Below are positions 41,904 to 57,421 of a stretch of DNA of 64,000 nt, piece by piece. Both the position numbers and the translations under genes were made by a program. Source of the DNA: an uncultured Pseudomonas sp. (lineage in GTDB: Bacteria > Pseudomonadota > Gammaproteobacteria > Pseudomonadales > Pseudomonadaceae); NCBI RefSeq assembly GCF_913774235.1, contig NZ_CAJYDW010000016.1, forward strand, positions 124,001-188,000. Reading direction: 5' to 3'. The notes under the pieces are model-generated. The model was not told the origin of the DNA, did no database searches, and saw only the letters and a list, made by a program, of their open reading frames with translations. Position 1 is the first letter of the stretch; the number at the start of each line of letters is the position of its first letter.

Positions 41904-42698
41904 TTAGGCGGTCTTGGCGGTACGAGCCGCCTTGCGCTGACGTTTGACCAGCTCGCTGGCCAGCTCCAGATAGGCCACGGCGCCCTTCGAACTCTTGTCG
42001 TAGACCAGGGCGGGCATACCGTAGCTGGGCGCTTCGGCCAGACGGACGTTGCGCGGAATGATGGTTTCGTACAGCTGGTCGCCGAAATGCTGCTTGAGCT
42101 GGGCGGCGACGTCGTTGGCCAGGCCAATGCGCGGATCGAACATGGTGCGCAGCAGACCTTCGATCTTCAGCTGCGGATTGAGCCGCTGGGCGATGTGCTG
42201 GATGCTGCCGATCAGGTCGGTCAGGCCTTCCAGGGCGAAGTATTCGCACTGCATGGGGATGATCACGCCATCGGCGGCCACCAGGCCGTTGATGGTCAGC
42301 ATGGACAGCGACGGCGGGCAATCGATGAGCACGAAGTCGTAATTGTCCCGTACCGGTGCCAGGGCGTCGCGCAGGCGACTCTCGCGGCCGGGCAGTTCCA
42401 GCAGCTCGACTTCCGCGGCGGTGACATCGCGGTTCGAGGGCAGCAGCTGGTAGCCGCCGTGCTCGGAGAAGTGCATGGCGTCGATCAGGCCACAGGTGCC
42501 GGTGAGGACGTCCAGTACCGAATGCTCCAGGGCGTGCTTGTCCACTCCGCTGCCCATGGTGGCGTTACCCTGGGGATCGAGGTCGATCAACAGCACCTTG
42601 CGTCTGTTGGTGGCGGCCAGAGAAGCGGCGAGATTGATGCACGTAGTGGTCTTGCCCACTCCGCCCTTCTGGTTGGCTATCGCGTAAACCTTGGCCAT
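41904..42698 (-). CDS. parA: Chromosome partitioning ATPase ParA
   Basis: A 264-residue deviant Walker A ATPase (KGGVGKTTTCINLAASLA, residues 11-28) that positions ParB-parS complexes. Walker B is YDFVLIDCPPSLS. It is a short, chromosomal-type Soj without a DNA-binding N-terminal domain. It lies between rsmG and parB in an operon with mnmG. Confidence 0.96.
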   Translation of the reverse strand: MAKVYAIANQKGGVGKTTTCINLAASLAATNRRKVLLIDLDPQGNATMGSGVDKHALEHSVLDVLTGTCGLIDAMHFSEHGGYQLLPSNRDVTAAEVELLELPGRESRLRDALAPVRDNYDFVLIDCPPSLSMLTINGLVAADGVIIPMQCEYFALEGLTDLIGSIQHIAQRLNPQLKIEGLLRTMFDPRIGLANDVAAQLKQHFGDQLYETIIPRNVRLAEAPSYGMPALVYDKSSKGAVAYLELASELVKRQRKAARTAKTA

Positions 42699-42707
42699 GT
42701 CCCCGCC

Positions 42708-43351
42708 TTACCCCTCTCCAATCGTGCGGCGCAGTATCAGCAAGTGCCGCTGGCCTTGGCAACCGGGAACGGCGAGGACGTGCGCCGCCGCAACCCGGAA
42801 ATCCGCTGGTAGCTTGGCCAGCTCGTCGTCGGGGTGCAGCCCCTTCATCGCCAGCCACTGTGTTTCCTGGTCGCCCAGATGCCGCGTCCAGTTGGCGAAG
42901 TCGTCGATGGCACTGAAGGCTCGCGAGACGATGCCGGTGAAGGGCGTGTCGGGCTGGTAGGCCTCGACGCGGGCGTGGACCACCTCGAGATTGGCCAGAC
43001 CCAGCTCGATCTTGGCCTGGGTCAGGAAGCGGGTCTTCTTGCCGTTGCTGTCGAGCAGGGTGAAGCGCGACTCGGGAAAGAGGATCGCCAGGGGGATGCC
43101 GGGCATGCCGCCGCCGCTGCCGACGTCCAGCCAATTCCCTGCGGTAACGTAGGAAACGATGCTGAGACTGTCGAGCAGGTGCCGCGAGACCATCTCGTTG
43201 GGATCGCGCACCGCGGTGAGGTTGTAGGCCTTGTTCCACTTGACCAGCAGGTCCAGGTAGCCCAGCAGACGCTCTTCCACCGCGGTGGAGAGCGTCACGC
43301 CCAGGATCGCGGCACCTTCGCGCAGTTCTTTGGCTTGGATCGCGCTGGCCA

Positions 43352-43352
<1 letters not shown>
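42708..43352 (-). CDS. rsmG: 16S rRNA (guanine-527-N7) methyltransferase
   Basis: A 214-residue SAM-dependent methyltransferase (formerly GidB). The SAM loop is [15 protein letters not shown], and the substrate region is [26 protein letters not shown]. Its start overlaps the mnmG stop by one base, so translation is coupled to mnmG. Confidence 0.95.
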
Positions 43353-45247
<1,895 letters not shown>

Positions 45248-45359
45248 GCACCTCGTGCCTGTTGGCAGGAATTCAAAGGAAAGCCGGCAAGTATAAGGCT
45301 TGCACCCGGCTTGCAGAAGGGGCTCTGGCCAAAAAATGACCAGTCGGCAACGGAGACAC

Positions 45360-45620
45360 CCAATATAAACAATAGGGAAGAAATGTTTAAAAGGACTGAT
45401 ATAGAGCTTATGTATATGCAGACCCTTTGCTGTGGATAAGCCTATGTAGCCCTTGTCAGCACTGGGCTGGGGACAACTTGAACATGGTGGATGTCGTGTG
45501 CTGCGGATGAATACAAGCTCTCAGCATCCTGTGGATCCTTTACTGGTTTATCCACAGCGGCAACCATGAACCGGTCATGCACCGATTTATGGGCAGACCT
45601 CAGGCAGGGTTATCAACAGA
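45360..45620. other. Origin-like region in the mnmG-mnmE spacer
   Basis: The 440-base spacer 45248-45687 has no gene. It contains an AT-rich stretch (45361-45416) and perfect DnaA boxes at 45431-45439 (TGTGGATAA) and 45548-45556 (TTATCCACA). Degenerate boxes are at 45530 and 45610 (TTATCAACA). The block TTTAAA(A)GGACTG, 11 bases, ATGTAT, 14 bases, CTGTGGATA at 45386-45438 also occurs in oriC at 49771-49822 with the same gaps of 11 and 14 bases. This makes it a duplicated origin module; its activity is not known from the sequence. Confidence 0.65.
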
Positions 45621-45687
45621 GCTCTGGAAGGGAGGGAGGAGGATAGACCAGGCCTGCGTTGCACAGGCCTGGAGCAGCAGCCAGTGA

Positions 45688-47052
45688 CTACTTGCCGATG
45701 CAGAAGCTGGAGAAGATGCGACCGAGCAGATCGTCGGAGCTGAAGGCACCGGTGATCTCGCCGAGCACCTGTTGCGCCTGGCGTAGATCCTCGGCCAGCA
45801 GCTCGCCGGAACCAGCCAGGGTGAGTTGCCGATAGCCGTGGTCCAGCGCACTGGCGGCTCGCTGCAGGGCGTCCAGATGGCGGCGCCTGGCGCTGAAGCC
45901 GCCCTCGGTGGTCTGCTCGAAGCCCATGCAGGCCTTGAGGTGCTCGCGCAGGGCTTCGACACCCTGGCCATCGGTGGCGCTGAGGGCGATCTCGACCGTT
46001 TCGCCGTGAGCGACCAGACCAGTGGCCTCGCCGGTGAGGTCGGCCTTGTTGCGGATCACCGTCAGCTTGTCCAGCGGTGGACGGGCGCTCAACAGTTCCG
46101 GCCAGAGCGCCTGGGGATCCCGGGCTTCCGGGGCGCTGGCATCCATCACCAGCAGCACGCGGTCAGCGCTGGCGATGGCGTCCAGGGCGCGCTGGACGCC
46201 GATCTGTTCAACCCGGTCGTCGGTATTGCGCAGACCGGCGGTATCGACCACATGCAGCGGCATGCCATCGAGGTGGATATGTTCGCGCAGCACATCGCGG
46301 GTGGTGCCGGCGATGTCGGTGACGATGGCGGCCTCACGCCCGGCCAGGGCGTTGAGCAGGCTGGACTTGCCGGCATTGGGTCGGCCGGCGATCACCACGG
46401 TCATGCCGTCGCGCAGGAGGGCACCGCGATTGGCCTCGCGCTGGACATCGCGCAGCTCAGCCTGGACGTCCTCCAGCAGCCCCTGCACCTTGCCATCGGC
46501 GAGGAAGTCGATTTCCTCTTCGGGGAAGTCGATGGCGGCCTCGACGTAGATGCGCAGGCGGATGAGTTGCTCGACCAGGCTTTCCACCCGCCGGGAGAAT
46601 TCGCCCTGAAGTGAACGTAGGGCATTGCGTGCGGCCTGTTCGGTACTGGCCTCGATCAGATCGGCGATGGCCTCGGCCTGGGCCAGGTCGAGCTTGTCGT
46701 TGAGGAAGGCGCGCTCGCTGAATTCGCCCGGCCGGGCCAGGCGGGCGCCTTCTTCCAGGGTACGGCGTAGCAGCAGGTCGAGGATCACCGGGCCGCCGTG
46801 ACCCTGGAGTTCCAGTACGTCCTCGCCGGTGAAGGAATTCGGGCCGGGAAAGAACAGCGCGATACCGGCGTCCAGGACGCTGCCGTCGGCGGCGAGGAAA
46901 TTGCCATAGTGGGCATGCCGCGGCGGCAGGTCCCGGCCACAGATTACCCGCGCCAGGGGGGCGGCCAGGGGGCCGGACACGCGGACGATACCGACGCCGC
47001 CACGCCCGGTGGCGGTGGCGATGGCCGCGATGCTGTCGGAAGGCAGGGACAT
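45688..47052 (-). CDS. mnmE: tRNA modification GTPase MnmE
   Basis: A 454-residue GTPase (TrmE) that partners MnmG in wobble-uridine modification. It has an N-terminal tetrahydrofolate-binding domain ([15 protein letters not shown]), a G domain with [16 protein letters not shown] and DTAGLRNT, and the C-terminal catalytic CIGK. The ATG used has GGAGG 6 bases upstream; ten extra in-frame residues are rejected. Confidence 0.96.
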   Translation of the reverse strand: MSLPSDSIAAIATATGRGGVGIVRVSGPLAAPLARVICGRDLPPRHAHYGNFLAADGSVLDAGIALFFPGPNSFTGEDVLELQGHGGPVILDLLLRRTLEEGARLARPGEFSERAFLNDKLDLAQAEAIADLIEASTEQAARNALRSLQGEFSRRVESLVEQLIRLRIYVEAAIDFPEEEIDFLADGKVQGLLEDVQAELRDVQREANRGALLRDGMTVVIAGRPNAGKSSLLNALAGREAAIVTDIAGTTRDVLREHIHLDGMPLHVVDTAGLRNTDDRVEQIGVQRALDAIASADRVLLVMDASAPEARDPQALWPELLSARPPLDKLTVIRNKADLTGEATGLVAHGETVEIALSATDGQGVEALREHLKACMGFEQTTEGGFSARRRHLDALQRAASALDHGYRQLTLAGSGELLAEDLRQAQQVLGEITGAFSSDDLLGRIFSSFCIGK

Positions 47053-47116
47053 GACGATCCTCCAGAAAGCACGACGCCCCAATCAAGGGGCGTCGTGTGG
47101 ATAGGTGTGAGCGAGA

Positions 47117-48832
47117 TCAGGCCTTCTTGCTGGCCGCCTCGATCCTCCGGGTAATGTACCACTGCTGCAGGATCGACAGGCAGTTGTTGACGATCCAGTA
47201 CAGCACCAGACCGGCCGGGAACCACAGGAAGAAGAAGGTGAAGACGATGGGCATCATCTTCATCACCCGTGCCTGCATGGGATCCGGCGGTGCGGGGTTC
47301 AGCATCTGCTGCACCAGCATGGTGGCGCCCATGATGATCGGCAGGATGAAGTAGGGATCCTTGGCCGACAGGTCGGTGATCCAGAACATCCAGGGCGACT
47401 GGCGCATCTCGACGCTTTCCAGCAGCACCCAGTACAGCGCCAGGAACACCGGCATCTGCACCACGATGGGCAGGCAGCCACCCAGCGGATTGATCTTCTC
47501 CTTGCGGTACAGCTCCATCATCGCCTGGGACATCTTCTGGCGATCGTCGCCGTACTGTTCCTTCAGCGCCTGCAGTCGCGGGCCGACGGCACGCATGCGC
47601 GCCATGGAGCGGTAGCTGGCAGCGGACAGCGGGAAGAACAGCAGCTTGATGATGATGGTCAGGACGATGATCGACCAGCCCCAGTTACCCAGGATGCTGT
47701 GGATATGTTGCAGCAGCCAGAAGATCGGCTGGGCGATGAACCACAGGAAGCCGTAGTCGACGGTCAGTTCCAGGCCGTGGGACAGGGTCTTCAGGTGCTC
47801 CTGGATCTTCGGACCGGCGTAGAGGGTGACCGAGGTCTCGCCCTTGCCACCCGCCGGTACGCTGAATTGCGGACCGGTGAAGCCGACGATGTAGTTACCC
47901 TGGCCGTCCTTGCGGGTATAGAGCTGGTCCTGCTGGTCCTGGTTCGGCACCCAGGCGGTGACGAAATAGTGCTGCAGCCAGCCGACCCAGCCACCCTGCA
48001 CGGTTTCCTGCAGGCGGTGCTTGTCCATGTCGCTCATGGACACCTTGCGATAGGGCTCGGCGGGGGTGCCGACCGCGGCGCCCAGGTAGGTGGACACGCC
48101 GGTGGCGGTGGTGGCCGAGGGATCGCCGCTGTTGTCACGCTTGAGCTGGGCGTAGAGCACGCCGTTCCAGGGCTTGGCGCTCTGGTTGTTGATCAGGTAG
48201 CTGACCTGGATCTGGTAGGCGTCCGGGTTGATGCAGGTGATCTTCTTCTGCGCCTTCTCAGCATCCGAGCAATCGACCTTCAACCCACGGTGGAAGGTGA
48301 ATCTCTTGATGTAATCCACGCCATTGGCCTGGTACTTCAGATCCACCACCAGCTGCTGCTGGCCATCGGCGAGCACGTAGCTGGACTGCGCCGAGGTGTA
48401 GAGCGGACGACCGGCGCTGTTGGCGTCGGGACCGTCGGTGCCGGTCAGGCCGCTCTGGGCCAGGTAGAGGCGCTCGTTGCCGTTGTCGAACAGCGCGAAG
48501 GGTACATCCGGGTGGTCCTGGCGACGCGGATACTGCACCAGCCCGAGCTGGACGATGTCGCCGCCGCGGGGATCGACGGCCAGATCCAGGACGTCGGTAC
48601 GCACCTTGATGAGCGCGGTGCTCGGCTTGGCGGCCGAGTTATCCACCGGGGCGGCAGCCTTGGCATCGGCCGGCACGTCGGTGGGCACGTTGGGGGTATC
48701 GCCCGGCAGGACGCTGGTCTGCGTCTTGGCCGTAGGCAATTCGGCCTGGCCGTAATCCTTGTTCCATTGGAAAACCATGGTGTAGGACACGATCGCCAGG
48801 GCGGCAATGAGTAGCGGGCGCTTGATATCCAT
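47117..48832 (-). CDS. yidC: Membrane protein insertase YidC
   Basis: A 571-residue insertase that places proteins in the inner membrane alone or with Sec. It has an N-terminal membrane helix, a large periplasmic beta domain (about residues 60-340), and the conserved five-helix core (IIKLLFFPLSAASYRSMARMRAVGP, then INPLGGCLPIVVQMPVFLALYW). It ends in a basic tail. The start is MDIKRPLL, as in other gammaproteobacteria. It is downstream of yidD, two bases after that gene's stop. Confidence 0.96.
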   Translation of the reverse strand: MDIKRPLLIAALAIVSYTMVFQWNKDYGQAELPTAKTQTSVLPGDTPNVPTDVPADAKAAAPVDNSAAKPSTALIKVRTDVLDLAVDPRGGDIVQLGLVQYPRRQDHPDVPFALFDNGNERLYLAQSGLTGTDGPDANSAGRPLYTSAQSSYVLADGQQQLVVDLKYQANGVDYIKRFTFHRGLKVDCSDAEKAQKKITCINPDAYQIQVSYLINNQSAKPWNGVLYAQLKRDNSGDPSATTATGVSTYLGAAVGTPAEPYRKVSMSDMDKHRLQETVQGGWVGWLQHYFVTAWVPNQDQQDQLYTRKDGQGNYIVGFTGPQFSVPAGGKGETSVTLYAGPKIQEHLKTLSHGLELTVDYGFLWFIAQPIFWLLQHIHSILGNWGWSIIVLTIIIKLLFFPLSAASYRSMARMRAVGPRLQALKEQYGDDRQKMSQAMMELYRKEKINPLGGCLPIVVQMPVFLALYWVLLESVEMRQSPWMFWITDLSAKDPYFILPIIMGATMLVQQMLNPAPPDPMQARVMKMMPIVFTFFFLWFPAGLVLYWIVNNCLSILQQWYITRRIEAASKKA

Positions 48833-48834
48833 GT

Positions 48835-49083
48835 TTACTCGGCCATCGAAGAGGTCGGGGCTGGGTTCTTTGCGGGAGGAACGGGATCGTATCCGCCTGG
48901 ATGCCAGGGATGGCACCGGCACAGACGCCGTGTGGTCAGCCAGCCACCACGCAGCAGACCGTGGCTCTCGATGGCTTCGAGGGCGTAACCGGAACAGGTC
49001 GGATAGAAACGACAGCGACTGGCCATCAGAGGGCTGATGGCGTAACGGTAGAAGCGAATCAGCAGCAGGGCCGGTTTACGCAT
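48835..49083 (-). CDS. yidD: Membrane protein insertion efficiency factor YidD
   Basis: An 82-residue small protein with the family signature [29 protein letters not shown] and three conserved Cys. It assists YidC-dependent insertion. Its ATG overlaps the rnpA end by 8 bases, and it ends two bases before yidC starts, so the rpmH-rnpA-yidD-yidC set is tightly coupled. Confidence 0.93.
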   Translation of the reverse strand: MRKPALLLIRFYRYAISPLMASRCRFYPTCSGYALEAIESHGLLRGGWLTTRRLCRCHPWHPGGYDPVPPAKNPAPTSSMAE

Positions 49084-49477
49084 GAGCACCGTCGGGACTG
49101 TCGGTTGGGTGGACAACGGCCTTGCTCGCCTGGCGATTGAGACGTTTCCACAGTTGCAGCAGCTGATCGTGCAATTCGGGATTGTCGACTTCACCGAGCC
49201 CTTTTCGAGCGACGAAGACGAGATCGAAATTGCCGAGGCGGTCCTGATTCAGACGGAAGGAATCACGGATGACCCGCTTGATGCGATTGCGCTCGACGGA
49301 AAGCTTGACGCTTTTCTTGCCGATCACCAGTCCCAGGCGGGAATGGTCGAGCCCATTGGCATGGGCGAGCAGCAGCAGGTGCTTGCCGGATGCCTTGTGG
49401 GTGGGAGAGTCAAAGACCGTCTGGAACTGTTGGGAGCTCAGTAAGCGCCTGTCCCGACCGAAACCCTGACTCACCAC
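49076..49477 (-). CDS. rnpA: Ribonuclease P protein component
   Basis: A 133-residue basic protein that supports the RNase P RNA in tRNA 5' processing. The signature is [15 protein letters not shown], with [15 protein letters not shown] near the start. I use the GTG at 49477 ([13 protein letters not shown]), similar to the P. aeruginosa start; a TTG four codons earlier is possible. It starts 12 bases after the rpmH stop. Confidence 0.93.
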   Translation of the reverse strand: MVSQGFGRDRRLLSSQQFQTVFDSPTHKASGKHLLLLAHANGLDHSRLGLVIGKKSVKLSVERNRIKRVIRDSFRLNQDRLGNFDLVFVARKGLGEVDNPELHDQLLQLWKRLNRQASKAVVHPTDSPDGAHA

Positions 49478-49489
49478 CTGACCGGGCAA

Positions 49490-49624
49490 TCAGATCGCCA
49501 GACGCTTGCGGCCTTTGGCGCGGCGACGGGACAGAACCTGACGGCCGTTCTTGGTTGCCATACGAGCACGGAAACCGTGGACACGGGCGCGCTTCAGGGT
49601 GCTGGGTTGGAAGGTGCGTTTCAT
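49490..49624 (-). CDS. rpmH: 50S ribosomal protein L34
   Basis: A 44-residue, very basic ribosomal protein starting [18 protein letters not shown] and ending GRKRLAI. It is the first gene of the rpmH-rnpA-yidD-yidC unit and borders oriC. Length and sequence are standard for L34. Confidence 0.97.
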   Translation of the reverse strand: MKRTFQPSTLKRARVHGFRARMATKNGRQVLSRRRAKGRKRLAI

Positions 49625-49682
49625 GGACTTTTACCTAGGTGTAAGCGGCAAGGCATGAGCGCCCCGCGCAAAGAGACCGGGG

Positions 49683-49711
49683 ATTCTAGAGAAAGCCAAG
49701 ATGCAGGTCAA
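49683..49711 (-). promoter_or_regulatory. Sigma-70 promoter of rpmH
   Basis: TTGACC, 17 bases, TAGAAT on the minus strand, about 60 bases upstream of rpmH. A near-consensus pair with optimal spacing fits a strong ribosomal-protein promoter. Confidence 0.85.
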
Positions 49712-49739
49712 TTTCCAACCAATGCCGGTTGAAGGACCA

Positions 49740-50080
49740 GGGCGTAAACAAAATCAACAGGTCAGAAGGTTTTAAAGGACTGTTGAAGTGAATATGTATG
49801 GATCAGCCGTTTTCTGTGGATAGATCGTGCCAGGGCAGACCACTGCTGGGACGAAGGCGACAGGCAAGTCTGTTGTCAACAGGTGGGGCGAAGGTTGTCA
49901 GCCTGGGCAGAGGGTGTGGATAACAGCGGCATTTACGCACAGCGGGATTATCCACAGCGAAAAACCCCCAGCTGTCCAGAGTGGTCAGGCGGCGTTATCC
50001 ACAGTGCTGACGGTAGCCGTTGCGGCGCAGGATGGCGAAGCGTCCATCCAAGGGGAAAGTACCTGGGCGTGTGGATAACC
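49740..50080. other. Replication origin oriC
   Basis: The rpmH-dnaA spacer (49625-50149) holds an AT-rich stretch (49745-49800), a candidate unwinding element, followed by DnaA boxes. Perfect TGTGGATAA/TTATCCACA boxes are at 49915-49923, 49948-49956, 49995-50003 and 50070-50078, with a one-mismatch box at 49815-49823. Coding orientation reverses here (rpmH leftward, dnaA rightward), as at a bidirectional origin. This is the standard pseudomonad oriC location. Confidence 0.92.
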
Positions 50081-50100
50081 TGGGTGGGGAGGGATACAAT
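50072..50100 (+). promoter_or_regulatory. dnaA promoter overlapped by a DnaA box
   Basis: -10 TACAAT (50095-50100), with TGGATA 17 bases upstream at the -35 position. The -35 lies inside the perfect DnaA box 50070-50078, so DnaA bound there would compete with RNA polymerase. Confidence 0.55.
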
Positions 50101-50149
50101 GGGCGTTTGCTCATGGCCCGTCTGGGCCGCGAAAGTCCCGGGAGACGCT

Positions 50150-51619
50150 GTGTCGGTCGAACTCTGGCAACGTTGCGTGGAAGTACTGCGCGACGAGTTG
50201 CCCTCGCAACAATTCAATACCTGGATCCGGCCACTGCAGGTGGAAGCGGAAGGGGATGAGCTGCGGGTGTTCGCGCCCAATCGCTTCGTGCTCGATTGGG
50301 TCAACGAGAAATACCTGAGCCGGGTTCTCGAGTTGCTCGAGGAGCATGCCGACGACGGCATCGCGCCGGTGCTTTCCTTATTGATCGGCAGCAAGCGCAG
50401 CAACAAGCCGCGTCCGACGCAGACGCCCAGCAGTCAAGGCACGCCGCTGCCACCACCGGTACAGGCACCGCAGCCGATCCAGTCGGACATCGTCACCGCA
50501 GGCGTAGCCCTGGAAGACGTGACGGCGGAACTGGCCGAAGCCGACGAGCCAGCGGTCAAGACCGAACGTACCGTGCAGGTGGAGGGTGCGCTCAAGCACA
50601 CCAGCTATCTCAACCGTACCTTCACCTTCGAGAACTTCGTCGAGGGTAAGTCCAACCAGCTGGCCCGCGCCGCGGCCTGGCAGGTGGCGGACAATCCCAA
50701 GCATGGCTACAACCCGCTCTTCCTTTATGGGGGCGTGGGGCTGGGTAAGACCCACCTGATGCATGCGGTGGGCAACCATCTGCTCAAGCGCAATCCGAAC
50801 GCCAAGATCGTCTACCTGCATTCGGAGCGCTTCGTCGCCGACATGGTCAAGGCGCTGCAACTCAACGCCATCAACGAATTCAAGCGCTTCTACCGCTCAG
50901 TGGATGCCCTGCTGATCGATGACATCCAGTTCTTCGCCCGCAAGGAGCGCTCGCAGGAAGAGTTTTTCCACACCTTCAATGCCCTGCTCGAAGGTGGACA
51001 ACAGGTGATCCTCACCAGCGACCGCTATCCCAAGGAGATCGATGGCCTGGAGGAGCGGCTCAAGTCGCGCTTCGGCTGGGGTCTCACCGTGGCGGTGGAG
51101 CCGCCGGAGCTGGAGACGCGGGTGGCGATCCTGATGAAGAAGGCCGATCAGGCCAAGGTCGACCTGCCCCACGATGCGGCCTTCTTCATCGCCCAGCGCA
51201 TCCGCTCCAACGTGCGGGAACTGGAAGGGGCGCTCAAGCGGGTGATCGCCCATGCCCACTTCATGGGCCGCGATATCACCATCGAGTTGATCCGCGAATC
51301 GCTCAAGGACCTCCTGGCGCTGCAGGACAAGTTGGTCAGCATCGACAACATCCAGCGCACCGCGGCCGAGTACTACAAAATTAAGATCGCCGATCTGCTG
51401 TCGAAACGCCGCTCGCGTTCGGTGGCCCGGCCGCGGCAGGTGGCCATGGCGCTGTCCAAGGAATTGACCAACCATAGCCTGCCGGAAATCGGCGATGCCT
51501 TTGGCGGACGCGATCATACGACGGTGCTGCACGCCTGTCGCAAGATCGCCGAACTTCGGGAATCCGACGCGGATATCCGCGAGGATTACAAGAACCTGCT
51601 GCGTACCCTGACCACCTGA
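50150..51619 (+). CDS. dnaA: Chromosomal replication initiator DnaA
   Basis: A 489-residue initiator. Domain I starts [25 protein letters not shown], and a variable Pro/Gln-rich linker spans about residues 85-150. The AAA+ domain has [13 protein letters not shown] and LLIDDIQFF. Domain IV has [24 protein letters not shown], which reads the DnaA box. The GTG start with GGGAG upstream matches other pseudomonads; the longer frame passes through oriC. Confidence 0.97.
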   Translation: MSVELWQRCVEVLRDELPSQQFNTWIRPLQVEAEGDELRVFAPNRFVLDWVNEKYLSRVLELLEEHADDGIAPVLSLLIGSKRSNKPRPTQTPSSQGTPLPPPVQAPQPIQSDIVTAGVALEDVTAELAEADEPAVKTERTVQVEGALKHTSYLNRTFTFENFVEGKSNQLARAAAWQVADNPKHGYNPLFLYGGVGLGKTHLMHAVGNHLLKRNPNAKIVYLHSERFVADMVKALQLNAINEFKRFYRSVDALLIDDIQFFARKERSQEEFFHTFNALLEGGQQVILTSDRYPKEIDGLEERLKSRFGWGLTVAVEPPELETRVAILMKKADQAKVDLPHDAAFFIAQRIRSNVRELEGALKRVIAHAHFMGRDITIELIRESLKDLLALQDKLVSIDNIQRTAAEYYKIKIADLLSKRRSRSVARPRQVAMALSKELTNHSLPEIGDAFGGRDHTTVLHACRKIAELRESDADIREDYKNLLRTLTT

Positions 51620-51647
51620 CGGACGCGGCTCTGGCAAGGACCTGACC

Positions 51648-52751
51648 ATGCATTTCACCATTCAACGCGAAGCCCTGTTGAAACCGCTGCAACTGGTGGC
51701 CGGTGTCGTGGAACGTCGGCAAACGCTGCCGGTGCTGTCCAACGTACTCCTGGTCGTGGAAGGCCAGCGCCTGTCGCTGACCGGTACCGACCTGGAAGTC
51801 GAGCTGGTTGGCCGGGTCGAGCTGGAAGAAGCCGCCGAAGCCGGCGAGATCACCGTGCCGGCGCGCAAGCTCATGGACATCTGCAAGAGCCTGCAGCCCG
51901 ATGCGCTGATCGACATCCGCACCGAGGAGCAGAAACTGCTGATCCGTTCCGGCCGCAGCCGCTTCACTCTGTCCACTCTGCCGGCCAATGACTTCCCCAC
52001 CGTGGAGGAAGGTCCGGGTTCGTTGAAGTTCAGCATTCCCCAGGGCCGCCTGCGCCGCCTGATCGAGCGCACCGGCTTCGCCATGGCTCAGCAGGATGTG
52101 CGCTACTACCTCAATGGCATGCTGCTGGAAGCCAGCACCGGTCGCCTGCGTGCCGTGGCCACCGATGGTCACCGCCTGGCCATGTGCATGCTGGAGGCCG
52201 ATGTGGAACAGGCCGAGAAGCACCAGGTCATCGTGCCGCGCAAGGGCATCCTGGAATTGTCGCGCCTGCTCACCGAGCCGGAAGAGCCGGTCAACGTGGT
52301 CTTGGGGCAGCATCATATCCGCGCCACCACCGGTGATTTCACCTTCACCTCCAAGCTGGTGGACGGCAAGTTCCCCGACTACGAGCGCGTGCTGCCGCGC
52401 CATGGCGACAAGCTGGTGCTGGGTGAACGCCAGCATCTGCGCGAGGCGTTCAGCCGCACCGCCATCCTCTCCAACGAGAAGTACCGTGGCATCCGCCTGC
52501 AGCTGGAAAATGGCTTCATGAAGATCCAGGCCAACAACCCGGAGCAGGAAGAGGCCGAGGAAGAGCTGCAGGTCGACTACGACGGCGGCAGCCTGGAGAT
52601 CGGCTTCAATGTCAGCTACCTGCTCGACGTGCTCGGTGTGATGACCACCGACCAGGTGCGCATCACCCTGTCCGATTCCAGCAGCAGCGCGCTGTTGCAG
52701 GAGGCGGGCAATGACGATTCCTCCTACGTCGTGATGCCGATGCGCCTCTGA
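51648..52751 (+). CDS. dnaN: DNA polymerase III sliding clamp (beta)
   Basis: A 367-residue ring-forming clamp that tethers polymerase to DNA. The start [32 protein letters not shown] and the C-terminal end VVMPMRL are conserved. It lies 28 bases after dnaA and 10 before recF in the standard dnaA-dnaN-recF-gyrB operon. Confidence 0.97.
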   Translation: MHFTIQREALLKPLQLVAGVVERRQTLPVLSNVLLVVEGQRLSLTGTDLEVELVGRVELEEAAEAGEITVPARKLMDICKSLQPDALIDIRTEEQKLLIRSGRSRFTLSTLPANDFPTVEEGPGSLKFSIPQGRLRRLIERTGFAMAQQDVRYYLNGMLLEASTGRLRAVATDGHRLAMCMLEADVEQAEKHQVIVPRKGILELSRLLTEPEEPVNVVLGQHHIRATTGDFTFTSKLVDGKFPDYERVLPRHGDKLVLGERQHLREAFSRTAILSNEKYRGIRLQLENGFMKIQANNPEQEEAEEELQVDYDGGSLEIGFNVSYLLDVLGVMTTDQVRITLSDSSSSALLQEAGNDDSSYVVMPMRL

Positions 52752-52761
52752 TCGCCGCTCG

Positions 52762-56288
<3,527 letters not shown>

Positions 56289-56306
56289 TCGAACTCGGTT
56301 ATGCAC

Positions 56307-56331
56307 AAGCCCCGCCATGCGGGGCTTTTTT
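56307..56331 (+). terminator. Rho-independent terminator of the dnaA-gyrB operon
   Basis: AAGCCCCGC, loop CAT, GCGGGGCTT running into six T. It starts 19 bases after the gyrB stop. Confidence 0.93.
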
Positions 56332-56409
56332 GTGGAAAACATTCTGGCCAGAGAGGCTGGCCCTTTCGTTCCCAAAGCGGAACGCCGCTCATCTTATAGC
56401 CAGATGTTT

Positions 56410-56616
56410 TGTGGATAGTTTTGTTCAGCGTCTTTTCGCCACTCTGCCAAAAACACGCAAAGAGGCCGTGCCATGCGGCATAGAGACACAGGCTATAACG
56501 GAAGGCCCTGTGGATAAGCCTGGGAATAAGCTTGTAGGTACTTGTGGAATACGGTCCGTTAGGAGTAGGCAGCCGTCCGCGACGACCCTGGCGACTTGGG
56601 TAGAGTCTGTGGATAA
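56410..56616. other. DnaA-box cluster downstream of gyrB
   Basis: The 383-base gap 56289-56671 has no gene after the terminator. It holds perfect TGTGGATAA boxes at 56509-56517 and 56608-56616 and a one-mismatch box at 56410-56418, all in the same orientation. It could titrate DnaA or serve as an accessory origin element. It lacks the GGACTG/ATGTAT blocks shared by the other two regions. Confidence 0.5.
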
Positions 56617-56648
56617 GTCTGTGGGAAAGTAGAGGAAAACCGGGGGAT

Positions 56649-56670
56649 CGCCAGGCCACGGGGCCTGGCG
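56649..56670 (-). terminator. Possible terminator after plsC-like gene
   Basis: CGCCAGGCC, loop, GGCCTGGCG immediately after the acyltransferase stop, with TTTT about nine bases further on the minus strand. The stem is strong but the tail is weak. Confidence 0.45.
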
Positions 56671-56671
56671 G

Positions 56672-57421
56672 TCAGGCCACGCAGCGCTGCGCCTGGCTGG
56701 CGTCGGGCTTGGGAGCGAGGGCCTGTTCGATGAAGGCGAAGCAGCGAGCATTGAGATCGACGATGGCACGCGGATCCTGGCCCTGGGGATAGAGCAACGG
56801 GCCGATGCTGACCTTGATGGTCCCCGGCGACTTGATCCAGGAGCGATTGGGCCAGTAGGCGCCAGCGTCATGGGCGATGGGCAGGATGGGTACGTTCAGG
56901 CTGCAGGCCAGGGCGGCGCCGCCGCGGGAGAACTTGCCCATCTGGCCGTGATCGATGCGGGTGCCCTGGGGAAAGATCAGCACCCAGCAACCCTGGGCCA
57001 GGTAGCGACCGCCCTGCTCCGTCAACTGCTGCAGGGCCAGCTTGCCGTTGTCACGGTCGATGGCGATCGGCTTGAGCAGCGAAAAGGCCCAGCCAAAGAA
57101 GGGAATCCGCAGTAATTCGCGCTTGATCACCTGGGAGGTGGGCTCGAACTGGGCGGACAGGAAGAAGGTTTCCCAGGTGCTCTGGTGATTGGCCACGATC
57201 ACGCAGGGCTGTGCGGGGACGTTTTCCAGGCCTGAGATCTCGTAGCGGATACCGCAGATGACCTTGGCCAGCCAGACGGCGAAACCGGTCCAGGCCTTGA
57301 CCACCAGCCGATAGCGGGCGCGATAGGCGAGGAAGGGCGCGATCAGCAGGCTGACGCAGGACCAGAGGATGCCGCTGGTGCCCAGCAGCAGGTAGAACAG
57401 CAGGGTACGCAAGAGCCGCAT
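56672..57421 (-). CDS. plsC: 1-acyl-sn-glycerol-3-phosphate acyltransferase
   Basis: A 249-residue membrane-bound enzyme that acylates lysophosphatidic acid. The catalytic motif reads NHQSTWE (HX4E instead of the usual HX4D). The FPEGTR block reads FPQGTR. An N-terminal hydrophobic helix anchors it. Its ATG overlaps the gmhB stop by one base. Pseudomonads carry several PlsC paralogues, so the physiological substrate is not certain. Confidence 0.88.
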   Translation of the reverse strand: MRLLRTLLFYLLLGTSGILWSCVSLLIAPFLAYRARYRLVVKAWTGFAVWLAKVICGIRYEISGLENVPAQPCVIVANHQSTWETFFLSAQFEPTSQVIKRELLRIPFFGWAFSLLKPIAIDRDNGKLALQQLTEQGGRYLAQGCWVLIFPQGTRIDHGQMGKFSRGGAALACSLNVPILPIAHDAGAYWPNRSWIKSPGTIKVSIGPLLYPQGQDPRAIVDLNARCFAFIEQALAPKPDASQAQRCVA

